Source: Streptomyces sp. Root1304 (GTDB lineage: Bacteria; Actinomycetota; Actinomycetes; Streptomycetales; Streptomycetaceae). Taken from it: DNA of 64,000 nt. The position numbers were made by a program, and so were the translations under genes. Below, in pieces: positions 34,224 through 42,612 of this stretch. A model generated the notes under the pieces. The model was not told the origin of the DNA and made no database searches. It saw nothing but the letters and a program-made list of their open reading frames with translations. Position 1 is the stretch's first letter; every line of letters starts with the position of its first letter. The stretch covers positions 274,485 to 338,484 of the forward strand of contig NZ_LMEP01000023.1 of assembly GCF_001426405.1 (NCBI RefSeq), given 5' to 3'.

Positions 34224-35093
34224 ATGAGGCAGGACGTCGATCCCGGGCTCTTCGGGCCCCGTTCCGTGACCTGGCAGCTGCACAGCGATCCCGTCATGTG
34301 GATCGCGGGCGTGCGGGCCCTCTGGCTGCAGGCGCTGCACCCCGTCGCCGTGCGCGGAGTCATGATCAACAGCAGTTTCCGCGCCGACCCCTGGGGGCGG
34401 CTCATGCGGACCGCGAACTTCGTCGGGACCCTGAGCTACGGGACCACCGAAGCCGCGGAGGCGGCCGGCGCGCGGGTGCGGGGGATCCACCGGCGGCTGG
34501 GCGTGGACGATCCCGCGCTGCTCCTCTGGGTGCACTGCGCCGAGACCGACTCCTACCTCGCCGTCGCACGGCGCTCCGGCATCCCGCTGAGCGACGACCG
34601 GGCCGACCGGTACGTCGACGAGCACCGGACCTCGGCCCGGCTCGTCGGGCTCGACCCGGCGGACGTTCCCGGGTCCGTCGCCGAACTCGCCGCCTACTTC
34701 GACTCCGTGCGCCCCCAGCTCGCCGCGGGCCCCGACGCCCGTACCGTCGAGGACTTCCTGCGCCGCCCGCCCGTCGAACCCGCGCTCGTACCGGCGCGCG
34801 AGGTGATCTGGCGGCGCGTGACGGCACTCGCGTACGACACTCTGCCTCCCTACGCCCACGCCCTCTACGGCCGGCCCGCCCCGCCGCCCGAGGCCGTCAC
34901 CCACCGGCTCGTCGCCACCGCCAACCTCCTCCGCTGCGTCCCCGCCCGGCTGCGCTGGCGGCTGCCGCCCCGGCACATCCTCCGCGCCATGGACCGGCTC
35001 GGCCCGGAGACCCGGCCCGACCCCTACGCGTACCCCGCCCCGTACCCACTGTCCGAGCGGGCGTCCATACTGGAGGGGCCGGGGAAGGCATAG
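34224..35093 (+). CDS. MpaB-like oxygenase-family protein (DUF2236)
   Basis: A 289-residue protein of the DUF2236 family that includes ER-bound oxygenase MpaB and latex-clearing proteins. Landmarks are FGPRSVTWQLHSDP, LWLQALHPVAVRGV, and WVHCAETDSYL in the haem-binding helix region, with DEHRTSARLVGLDP after it. Function in Streptomyces is unknown; some relatives are haem proteins acting on unsaturated lipids or peptides. No signal peptide is obvious. The ATG has a strong GGGAGGAA site. It stands alone, 28 bases before a kinase gene on the same strand. Confidence 0.82.
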   Translation: MRQDVDPGLFGPRSVTWQLHSDPVMWIAGVRALWLQALHPVAVRGVMINSSFRADPWGRLMRTANFVGTLSYGTTEAAEAAGARVRGIHRRLGVDDPALLLWVHCAETDSYLAVARRSGIPLSDDRADRYVDEHRTSARLVGLDPADVPGSVAELAAYFDSVRPQLAAGPDARTVEDFLRRPPVEPALVPAREVIWRRVTALAYDTLPPYAHALYGRPAPPPEAVTHRLVATANLLRCVPARLRWRLPPRHILRAMDRLGPETRPDPYAYPAPYPLSERASILEGPGKA

Positions 35094-35120
35094 GGAATTC
35101 GACGGGGGCGACAGCACACG

Positions 35121-37439
35121 ATGGGGGACTCCAGACTCATTCAGGGCCGGTACCGCCTGCACGAGGTCATCGGCCGCGGCGGTATGGGCGAGGTGTGGCG
35201 CGCCACCGACGAGGCACTCGGGCGGGGCGTCGCCGTGAAGTGCCTCAAGCCGATCGGACCGCAGCAGGACCCCCAGGTCCTCACCGTGGTCCGTGAGCGC
35301 TTCCGGCGCGAGGCCCGGGTGGCCGCCGCGCTCCAGCACCGGGGCATCACCGTGGTCCACGACTTCGGCGAGTACGACGGGGTGCTGTTCCTCGTCATGG
35401 AACTCCTCGAGGGGCGCAACCTCAGCCAGCTCCTCACCGCCAACGCCCAGCACCCGCTGCCCGTCCACGACCTCGTCGAGATCGCCGACCAGGTGGCCGA
35501 CGCCCTCGCCTACACGCACCACCAGGGCATCGTGCACCGCGACCTGAAGCCCGCGAACATCATGCGGCTCCGGGACGGGACGGTGAAGATCTGTGACTTC
35601 GGGATAGCGCGCCTCGGCACCGACATGGGGTTCACGTCCAAGCTCACCGGGACGGGCATCGCCATGGGCACGCCCCACTACATGTCGCCCGAGCAGATCG
35701 GCGGCGGCGAGGTCGACCACCGCAGCGACCTCTACTCGCTGGGCTGCGTCCTGTACGAGCTGGCCACCGGCGCCCCGCCGTTCGACCTCGGCGACTCCTG
35801 GGCGATCCTCATCGGGCACCGGGACACGGTGCCCAGTCCGCCGCGTGCCCACCGCGCCGAACTCCCCGACTACTTCGACCGGATCGTCGTCGATCTGCTC
35901 GCCAAGATGCCCGAGGAGCGGCCCGCCGACGCGGGCGACCTGCGCCGCCGCATCGTCTCCGGCCGGGTCTCCCCGACGCCCCTCGCGCCCATGGTCGTCC
36001 CCGGGCCCGGCCCCCTCGCGCCCCCACCCGCGCCCGCCTGGGCCCGGGGGATCACCGGCGGACACCGGCCCACGGACGCCGGGGCCGTGACGCGCCCGGT
36101 CGCCCACGACCCGACCGCGGCCGTGCTCACGACCGAATGGACCACCGCGGCCCCGTCGACCACCGGAACGGGAGCGGCCACCGGAACGGGGGTGACCGCC
36201 GGGACCGGAACTACCGCCGGGACCGGGGCGGCCGTCGCCACGGGGACCGCGTCGACCCCCGCCCCCGACCGGACCCCCGGCTCCACCCCCGCCCCCTCCG
36301 GCCCGCCCTCCGCCGAACTGGTCGCGGTGCTCGCCGGCCGGTACCGCGCGGGGATGGGCCTCGGACGCCTCGGCCGCTGGGACGAGGCCGAGTCCGTGCA
36401 CCGGTCCGTCGCCGAGCACCGCACCGCCGCCCTGGGCGAGGACCACCCCGACACCCTGGCCAGCCACTACGAGGTCGGGTTCGCCCTCGCCCGCCTCGAC
36501 CGCGCCGCCGACGCGCTGAGCGTCTTCGACCGCGTCGCCGCCACCCGCTCCCGCGTCCTGGGCGAGGACCACCCCGACACGCTGGCCGCCCGGCAGGAAC
36601 AGGCGTACGCGCTCGGGCGCCTCGGCCGGCACCCCGAGGCGTACGAGGGGTACGTCACGGTGCTCGCCGCCCGTGAGCGGACCGTCGGGCCCGACCACCC
36701 CGACACCCTGCGCTGCCGCCACAACCTGGCGTTCACGCTCGGACGCCTCGGCCGCCTGGAGGAGTCGTACCGCACGGCCCAGGAGGTCGCGGAGGCGCGG
36801 GCCCGGCTGCTCGGCGCGGACCATCCCGACACCCTCCTGACCCTGCACGAGGTGGCGTACACCCTCGCGCGGCTCGGGCGCGGACAGGAGGCGCTCGACC
36901 GGTACCGCGCCCTGGCCGACGCGCGCGCCGCGACCCTGGGACCCGACCACCCGGACACTCTCGCCGCCCGCTACGAGACCGGAGTCTGCCTCGGCAGGAT
37001 CGGCCAGGCCGCGGACGCCCTCGACGTCTGCCGGGACCTCGTCGCCGCCCGGACCCGCGCCCAGGGCGCCGACGGGCCCGAGACCCTGCGCGCCCGCCAC
37101 GCCCTCGCCGTCAACCTCGGCCGGCTGGGCCGCTGGGCGGAGGCGCACGCCGAGTCCGAGGGCGTCCACGCCGACCGGACGCGGGTCCTCGGGCAGGACC
37201 ACCCGGACACCCTCCTGAGCCGCCGGGAGACGGCCGTCGCCCTGGCGCGGCTCGGCCGTGAGGAAGAGGCCCTGGAGGCCCACCGCGCGATCGCCGAGGC
37301 CCGCACGCGTGTCCTCGGCCCGGCCCATCCCGACACCCTCGCCGCCCTCGACGACGAGGCCCACTGCCTGGAGCGCCTCGGCAGGCCGACCGAGGCGGCT
37401 GCCCTCCATCTGAAGGCGGCGATGTCGGTCGAACCCTGA
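35121..37439 (+). CDS. Serine/threonine protein kinase with C-terminal TPR-like repeats
   Basis: A 772-residue cytosolic kinase. The Hanks-type domain (about 11-265) is complete: glycine loop GRGGMGEVW, ATP lysine K40 (VAVKCL), catalytic D141 (HRDLKPAN) and D159 (DFG). A Thr/Gly/Ala/Pro-rich linker (about 350-392) contains several TGTG-type short repeats. Residues about 395-772 hold eight 42-residue units, seven of them with HPDTL and one with GPETL, of the kinesin-light-chain/TPR_10 type for protein binding. The 126-base DNA periodicity is exact. Such kinase-TPR fusions are common in Streptomyces, and partners are unknown. No transmembrane segment, unlike PknB. Confidence 0.92.
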   Translation: MGDSRLIQGRYRLHEVIGRGGMGEVWRATDEALGRGVAVKCLKPIGPQQDPQVLTVVRERFRREARVAAALQHRGITVVHDFGEYDGVLFLVMELLEGRNLSQLLTANAQHPLPVHDLVEIADQVADALAYTHHQGIVHRDLKPANIMRLRDGTVKICDFGIARLGTDMGFTSKLTGTGIAMGTPHYMSPEQIGGGEVDHRSDLYSLGCVLYELATGAPPFDLGDSWAILIGHRDTVPSPPRAHRAELPDYFDRIVVDLLAKMPEERPADAGDLRRRIVSGRVSPTPLAPMVVPGPGPLAPPPAPAWARGITGGHRPTDAGAVTRPVAHDPTAAVLTTEWTTAAPSTTGTGAATGTGVTAGTGTTAGTGAAVATGTASTPAPDRTPGSTPAPSGPPSAELVAVLAGRYRAGMGLGRLGRWDEAESVHRSVAEHRTAALGEDHPDTLASHYEVGFALARLDRAADALSVFDRVAATRSRVLGEDHPDTLAARQEQAYALGRLGRHPEAYEGYVTVLAARERTVGPDHPDTLRCRHNLAFTLGRLGRLEESYRTAQEVAEARARLLGADHPDTLLTLHEVAYTLARLGRGQEALDRYRALADARAATLGPDHPDTLAARYETGVCLGRIGQAADALDVCRDLVAARTRAQGADGPETLRARHALAVNLGRLGRWAEAHAESEGVHADRTRVLGQDHPDTLLSRRETAVALARLGREEEALEAHRAIAEARTRVLGPAHPDTLAALDDEAHCLERLGRPTEAAALHLKAAMSVEP

Positions 37440-37483
37440 GCCGAGGGGCTTCCCCGTCCGGCGGCCCCGTGTGAGCATGAGCC

Positions 37484-39064
37484 ATGACCGACCCCGCGCC
37501 CGTCCCCGGACCGTCCGTCTCCACCTCCGCCGCCGCTTCCTCCTACGACGCGGTCGTCGTCGGCGGCGGCCACAACGGGCTCGTCGCCGCCGCCTATCTG
37601 GCGCGGGCCGGGTGGAGCGTGCTCGTTCTGGAGCGGCTCGGATCGACCGGCGGCGCGGCCGTGTCCACCCGCCCCTTCGCCGGGGTCGACGCCCGGCTCT
37701 CCCGGTACTCGTACCTCGTCTCGCTCCTCCCGGAGAAGATCGTGCGCGAGCTGGGGCTGCGCTTCGCCGTACGGAAGCGGTCCGTCTCCTCGTACACCCC
37801 GCACGGCGACGGCGGCCTCCTCGTCGGCGGCGGTCCCGACCGCACCCGCGCCTCCTTCGCCGCGCTCACCGGATCCGACCGCGCGTACGAGGCCTGGCAG
37901 GCGTTCTACGCCCGGACCGGCCGGGTCGCCCGCCGTGTCTTCCCCACCCTCACCGAGCCGCTGCCCACCCGTGACGCGCTCCGCGCCAGGGTGGACGACG
38001 CCGACACCTGGCGGATGCTCTTCGAAGAACCCCTCGGGGTCGCCGTCGAGCGGGAGTTCGCCGACGACCTCGTGCGGGGCGTCGTCCTCACCGACGCCCT
38101 CATCGGCACCTTCGCCGACGCCCACGACCCGACGCTCCTCCAGAACCGCTGCTTCCTCTACCACGTGATCGGCGGCGGCACCGGCGACTGGGACGTGCCC
38201 GTCGGCGGCATGGGCGCCCTCACCGACGCCCTCGCCGGGGCGGCCCGCACCGCAGGCGCCCACCTCCGCACCGGCCACGAGGTCACCCGGATCGAGACCG
38301 ACGGGCACCGCGCCGCGGTCAGCTACCGCACCGCCGACGGAGAGGGCACCGTCGACGCCGGCCACGTCCTCGTCAACGCCTCCCCGACCGACCTCGCCGC
38401 CCTCCTCGGCGAGACGCCCCCGCCCGCCCCGGAAGGCGCCCAGCTCAAGGTCAACATGCTGCTGACCCGGCTGCCGAAACTGCGGGACCGGAGCGTCGAC
38501 CCGCACGAGGCCTTCGCCGGAACCTTCCACATCGCGGAGGGGTACGGGCAGCTCGCCGCCGCCCACGCCGAGGCCGCGGCGGGACGGCTGCCCTCCGCGC
38601 CGCCCTCCGAGATCTACTGCCACTCCCTGACGGACCCCACGATCCTCGGCCCCGACCTGGCCGCCACGGGACACCACACGCTCACCCTGTTCGGTCTGCA
38701 CACCCCCGCGCGGCTGTTCGCCGCCGACAACGACGGCACCCGAGCCGCGCTCCTGAAGGCGACCCTCGACCAGCTCGACGCCCATCTGGACGAGCCGATC
38801 ACCGACTGCCTCGCCCTCGACACCGACGGGCGCCCCTGCATCGAGGCGAAGACCCCGCTCGACCTCGCACGCGAACTCCGCCTCCCCGGCGGCCACATCT
38901 TCCACCGGGACCTCTCCTTCCCGTACGCGGAGGAGGGCACGGGCCGGTGGGGCGTCGAGACCGGCCACGCCAACGTCCTGCTGTGCGGCGCGGGCGCCGT
39001 CCGGGGCGGGGGAGTGAGCGGCATCCCCGGCCACAACGCGGCGATGGCGGCCCTCGGCCGGTAG
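37484..39064 (+). CDS. FAD-dependent oxidoreductase, PYROXD2/phytoene-desaturase-like
   Basis: A 526-residue flavoprotein. The dinucleotide-binding motif VVVGGGHNGLVAAAYLARAG lies at about 24-43, after a Ser/Ala/Pro-rich start. VPVGGMGALTDALAGAARTAG in the middle and the C-terminal GGGVSGIPGHNAAMA are shared by the CrtI/PYROXD2 family. No carotenoid genes are nearby, so a generic amine or polyene oxidoreductase role is as likely as desaturation. The ATG follows a weak site. A small tandem repeat starts at its stop codon. Confidence 0.85.
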   Translation: MTDPAPVPGPSVSTSAAASSYDAVVVGGGHNGLVAAAYLARAGWSVLVLERLGSTGGAAVSTRPFAGVDARLSRYSYLVSLLPEKIVRELGLRFAVRKRSVSSYTPHGDGGLLVGGGPDRTRASFAALTGSDRAYEAWQAFYARTGRVARRVFPTLTEPLPTRDALRARVDDADTWRMLFEEPLGVAVEREFADDLVRGVVLTDALIGTFADAHDPTLLQNRCFLYHVIGGGTGDWDVPVGGMGALTDALAGAARTAGAHLRTGHEVTRIETDGHRAAVSYRTADGEGTVDAGHVLVNASPTDLAALLGETPPPAPEGAQLKVNMLLTRLPKLRDRSVDPHEAFAGTFHIAEGYGQLAAAHAEAAAGRLPSAPPSEIYCHSLTDPTILGPDLAATGHHTLTLFGLHTPARLFAADNDGTRAALLKATLDQLDAHLDEPITDCLALDTDGRPCIEAKTPLDLARELRLPGGHIFHRDLSFPYAEEGTGRWGVETGHANVLLCGAGAVRGGGVSGIPGHNAAMAALGR

Positions 39065-39134
39065 GACGACGCAGCCCGGCAGGCAGGACGGACGCAGCCC
39101 CTGGCCGACAGGACGACGCAGCCCCCGGCCGGCC
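39063..39134. repeat. Three imperfect 22-25-bp tandem repeats
   Basis: Units start at 39063, 39085 and 39110 with AGGACGACGCAGCCC, AGGACGGACGCAGCCC and AGGACGACGCAGCCC. The first unit begins within the stop codon of the flavoprotein gene. The rest of the gap to 39361 shows no gene; TTGACG at 39191 is a possible -35 box for tdh without a clear -10. Confidence 0.6.
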
Positions 39135-39361
39135 AGGAGGCCACCGGCGGCGCGCGCCCCGCCGGCAGGGCGGCTCCCCGTGCGGACGCGTTGACGTCGC
39201 CGCGCCCCCGCCTGGGGTGTGAAGCTGATCTACGAGCGCGCTTAAGAAATCCTCGATGGACCGCGAGCGCTCCGTACGGGAGATTCTCTTCCAGGGATCT
39301 TGGGCGCACAGTCGTGCCCGCACCCCCACATCACAGGACACGCACGTCGGGAGCCGTTGCA

Positions 39362-40396
39362 TTGAAGGCGCTGGTCAAGCTGAAGGCGGAGCCGGGACTC
39401 TGGCTCACGGACGTGCCCGAGCCGGAGACCGGCCCCGGGGACGTACTGATCAAGGTCAAGCGGACCGGTATCTGCGGGACCGACCTCCACATCCGCTCCT
39501 GGGACGGCTGGGCCCAGAAGACGATCACGACGCCGATGACCGTCGGCCACGAGTTCGTCGGCGAGGTCGTCTCCGTCGGCCGTGACGTCAGCGACATCGC
39601 CATCGGCGACCTGGTCAGCGGCGAGGGCCACCTCGTCTGCGGCAAGTGCCGCAACTGCCTGGCCGGCCGCCGCCACCTCTGCCGCGCCACGATCGGCCTC
39701 GGCGTCGGCCGCGACGGCGCCTTCGCCGAGTACGTGGCGCTGCCCGCGTCCAACGTGTGGGTGCACCGCGTCCCCGTCGACCTCGACGTCGCCGCGATCT
39801 TCGACCCGTTCGGCAACGCCGTGCACACGGCGCTCTCCTTCCCGCTCGTCGGCGAGGACGTCCTCGTCACCGGCGCGGGCCCGATCGGCATCATGGCCGC
39901 CGCCGTCGCCAAGCACGCCGGCGCCCGCAGCGTCATGATCACCGACGTCAGCGAGGAGCGTCTCGCCCTGGCGCGCAAGACGGGCGTCACGCTCGCCCTC
40001 AACGTCGCCGAGCAGACCATCGCCGACGGCCAGCGCACCCTCGGGCTCAAGGAGGGCTTCGACGTCGGCCTGGAGATGTCCGGCAACCCGCACGCGATGC
40101 GCGACATGGTCGCCAACATGACCAACGGCGGCAAGATCGCCATGCTGGGCCTGCCCAGCGAGGACTTCGCCGTCGACTGGGCGAAGATCGTCACCTCCAT
40201 GATCACGGTCAAGGGCATCTACGGCCGTGAGATGTTCGAGACCTGGTACGCGATGTCCGTGCTCCTGGAGGGCGGCCTCGACCTCGCCCCCGTGATCACC
40301 GGACGGTACGCCCACACCGACTTCGAGGCCGCGTTCGACGACGCCGCCTCCGGCAAGAGCGGCAAGATCATCCTCGACTGGACCACGGGAGCCTGA
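39362..40396 (+). CDS. tdh: L-threonine 3-dehydrogenase
   Basis: A 344-residue zinc-dependent medium-chain dehydrogenase oxidising L-threonine to 2-amino-3-ketobutyrate with NAD. Catalytic zinc ligands C38 (GICGTDLH) and H61-E62 (VGHEFVGEV) are present, as are the structural-zinc cysteines (CGKCRNCLAGRRHLC) and the GAGPIG nucleotide motif. The length matches the E. coli enzyme (341). I chose the TTG start because MKALVKL is the family N-terminus and CGGGAG lies upstream. It is followed after 3 bases by kbl, which completes the pathway to glycine and acetyl-CoA. Confidence 0.95.
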   Translation: MKALVKLKAEPGLWLTDVPEPETGPGDVLIKVKRTGICGTDLHIRSWDGWAQKTITTPMTVGHEFVGEVVSVGRDVSDIAIGDLVSGEGHLVCGKCRNCLAGRRHLCRATIGLGVGRDGAFAEYVALPASNVWVHRVPVDLDVAAIFDPFGNAVHTALSFPLVGEDVLVTGAGPIGIMAAAVAKHAGARSVMITDVSEERLALARKTGVTLALNVAEQTIADGQRTLGLKEGFDVGLEMSGNPHAMRDMVANMTNGGKIAMLGLPSEDFAVDWAKIVTSMITVKGIYGREMFETWYAMSVLLEGGLDLAPVITGRYAHTDFEAAFDDAASGKSGKIILDWTTGA

Positions 40397-40399
40397 CCC

Positions 40400-41599
40400 A
40401 TGTTCGATTCCGTACGCGACGACATCCGTGCCGCCCTCGAAGAGATCCGGCAGGCCGGGCTGCACAAGCCCGAGCGGGTCATCGGCACCCCCCAGTCCGC
40501 CACGGTCGAGGTCACGTCGGGCGGCCGCCCCGGCGAGGTGCTGAACTTCTGCGCCAACAACTACCTGGGCCTCGCCGACCACCCCGACGTGGTCGCCGCC
40601 GCCCACGAGGCGCTCGACCGCTGGGGCTACGGCATGGCGTCCGTCCGCTTCATCTGCGGGACCCAGGAGGTGCACAAGGAGCTGGAGGCGCGGCTGTCCT
40701 CCTTCCTCGGCCAGGAGGACACGATCCTCTACTCCTCCTGCTTCGACGCCAACGGCGGTGTCTTCGAGACGATCCTCGGCCCCGAGGACGCCGTCATCTC
40801 CGACGCCCTCAACCACGCCTCGATCATCGACGGCATCCGCCTCTCCAAGGCCCGCCGCTTCCGCTACGCCAACCGCGACATGGCCGACCTGGAGCAGCAG
40901 CTGAAGGAGGCCGCGGAGGGCGGCGCCCGGCGCAAGCTCATCGTCACCGACGGCGTCTTCTCCATGGACGGCTACGTCGCCCCGCTCGACGAGATCTGCG
41001 ACCTGGCCGAGCGCTACGACGCCATGGTCATGGTCGACGACTCGCACGCGGTCGGCTTCGTCGGCCCCGGCGGGCGCGGCACGCCCGAGCTGCACGGTGT
41101 GATGGACCGCGTCGACATCATCACCGGCACCCTCGGCAAGGCCCTCGGCGGCGCCTCCGGCGGCTATGTCGCCGCCCGCGCCGAGATCGTCGCCCTGCTG
41201 CGCCAGCGCTCCCGCCCGTACCTCTTCTCGAACACCCTCGCCCCGGTGATCGCCGCCGCCTCCCTCAAGGTCCTCGACCTCCTGGAGTCCGCCGGCGACC
41301 TGCGCGACCGGCTGCGCGCCAACACCGAGCTGTTCCGGACCCGGATGACGGCGGAGGGCTTCGACATCCTTCCCGGCGACCACGCCATCGCCCCCGTGAT
41401 GATCGGCGACGCGTCCGAGGCCGGCCGCATGGCCGAGCTGCTCCTGGAGCGCGGCGTGTACGTGATCGGCTTCTCGTACCCGGTCGTGCCGCAGGGCCAG
41501 GCCCGCATCCGCGTCCAGCTCTCCGCCGCCCACTCCACGGAGGACGTGAACCGGGCCGTGGACGCGTTCGTCGCGGCCCGCGCCGCGCTGAGCGCCTGA
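40400..41599 (+). CDS. kbl: 2-amino-3-ketobutyrate coenzyme A ligase (glycine C-acetyltransferase)
   Basis: A 399-residue PLP enzyme of the alpha-oxoamine synthase family. It cleaves 2-amino-3-ketobutyrate with CoA to glycine and acetyl-CoA. Landmarks are FCANNYLGLADHPDV, VDDSHAVGFVGPGGRGTPE and the PLP-lysine motif GTLGKALGGASGG. The length equals the usual 398. It is coupled to tdh and followed by a 34-bp palindrome that ends the transcript. Confidence 0.96.
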   Translation: MFDSVRDDIRAALEEIRQAGLHKPERVIGTPQSATVEVTSGGRPGEVLNFCANNYLGLADHPDVVAAAHEALDRWGYGMASVRFICGTQEVHKELEARLSSFLGQEDTILYSSCFDANGGVFETILGPEDAVISDALNHASIIDGIRLSKARRFRYANRDMADLEQQLKEAAEGGARRKLIVTDGVFSMDGYVAPLDEICDLAERYDAMVMVDDSHAVGFVGPGGRGTPELHGVMDRVDIITGTLGKALGGASGGYVAARAEIVALLRQRSRPYLFSNTLAPVIAAASLKVLDLLESAGDLRDRLRANTELFRTRMTAEGFDILPGDHAIAPVMIGDASEAGRMAELLLERGVYVIGFSYPVVPQGQARIRVQLSAAHSTEDVNRAVDAFVAARAALSA

Positions 41600-41630
41600 G
41601 CAACCGAGGCCCCGAGCCTCCGATCGCGCC

Positions 41631-41664
41631 CGTGGGGCCTGCCTCGGCCGAGGCAGGCCCCACG
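41631..41664. terminator. Perfect 34-bp palindrome between kbl and the LysR gene
   Basis: 41631-41647 is the exact reverse complement of 41648-41664. As RNA it forms a 15-bp stem closing on GGCC. It lies 32 bases after kbl and only 18 before the regulator start, so it may both end tdh-kbl and influence the regulator. Confidence 0.75.
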
Positions 41665-41682
41665 GCCTGCGAAAATGGGGGG

Positions 41683-42612
41683 ATGATCGAAGCACGGCGG
41701 TTGCACATCCTCCGTGCGGTGGCCGACCACCGCACGGTCACGGCGGCGGCCGCCGCGCTGTACCTCACCCCCTCGGCCGTCTCCCAGCAGCTCACCGCCC
41801 TGGAGCAGGAGACCGGCCACCGCCTGGTGGACCGCAGCGCGCGCGGCGTGCGCCTCACTCCGGCCGGCGAGATCCTGCTCAGCCACGCCAACGCGGTCCT
41901 CGCCCAGCTGGAGCGCGCCGAGTCCGAACTCGCCGCCTACAGCTCCGGCGACGCCGGTACGGTCACGGTCGCCGCCTTCGCCACCGGCATCGGCCTCGTG
42001 GTGGCGCCCGCCCTCCGGGCCCTGGCCCGCACCGCGCCCGGCATCCGGGTCCGGGTCCGGGACGCCGAGGGCGACGAGAGCCTGCTGATGGTCCTGGACC
42101 GGCAGGTGGACGTGGCCGTCGCCGTCGAGTACCGGGGCGCGCCCGGCGAGGACGACGCCCGGCTCACCCGCCTCCCGCTCTACGCGGAACCGTTCGACGC
42201 GGTCCTGCCGCCCGGCCACCCGCTCGCCCGGGACGAGCGCGTCGCACTCGCGGACCTCGCCAAGGACACCTGGATCGGACAGTCCGCAGGCAACCCCTGC
42301 CACGACGTCACCGTCCTGGCCTGCGAGTACGCGGGCTTCGCCCCTCGGTTCGCGCATGTCTCCGACGACTTCCGCGCCGTCGTCGCCCTCGCGTCGGCCG
42401 CCGCCGGAGTGGCCCTGGTGCCGCGCTCGGCACTGCGAGGGACCGACCTCAGCGAGGTGGAGATCCGCCCGGTGGACGGGGTGGCACCCACCCGGCGGGT
42501 GTTCGCTGCGGTACGACGAGGGGCCGAGGAACACCCCCTGATCAGCCCCTTCCTCGCGGAACTGCGGACGGCGGCGGCCCCTCAGCCGGTCGTCCCGCCG
42601 ATGTCCCCGTAG
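41683..42612 (+). CDS. LysR-family transcriptional regulator
   Basis: A 309-residue regulator. The N-terminal winged helix is RRLHILRAVADHRTVTAAAAALYLTPSAVSQQL (landmark SAVSQQLTALEQETG), and the LysR substrate-binding domain spans about 90-300. The ATG is preceded by GGGGGG rather than a clean ribosome-binding site. The target is unknown: tdh-kbl upstream is on the same strand, and no divergent partner exists. The last 31 bases overlap the 3' end of the convergent HTH_42 gene. Confidence 0.88.
   Translation: MIEARRLHILRAVADHRTVTAAAAALYLTPSAVSQQLTALEQETGHRLVDRSARGVRLTPAGEILLSHANAVLAQLERAESELAAYSSGDAGTVTVAAFATGIGLVVAPALRALARTAPGIRVRVRDAEGDESLLMVLDRQVDVAVAVEYRGAPGEDDARLTRLPLYAEPFDAVLPPGHPLARDERVALADLAKDTWIGQSAGNPCHDVTVLACEYAGFAPRFAHVSDDFRAVVALASAAAGVALVPRSALRGTDLSEVEIRPVDGVAPTRRVFAAVRRGAEEHPLISPFLAELRTAAAPQPVVPPMSP

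Noticed and set aside
34224..39064. Carotenoid biosynthesis region because of a CrtI-like flavoprotein
   Set aside because: No phytoene synthase, GGPP synthase or cyclase gene is nearby, and the protein fits the PYROXD2 group equally well.
39063..39134. CRISPR-like or regulatory iteron cluster
   Set aside because: Units vary in length (22-25 bp), are contiguous and imperfect, and no replication or cas gene is near.
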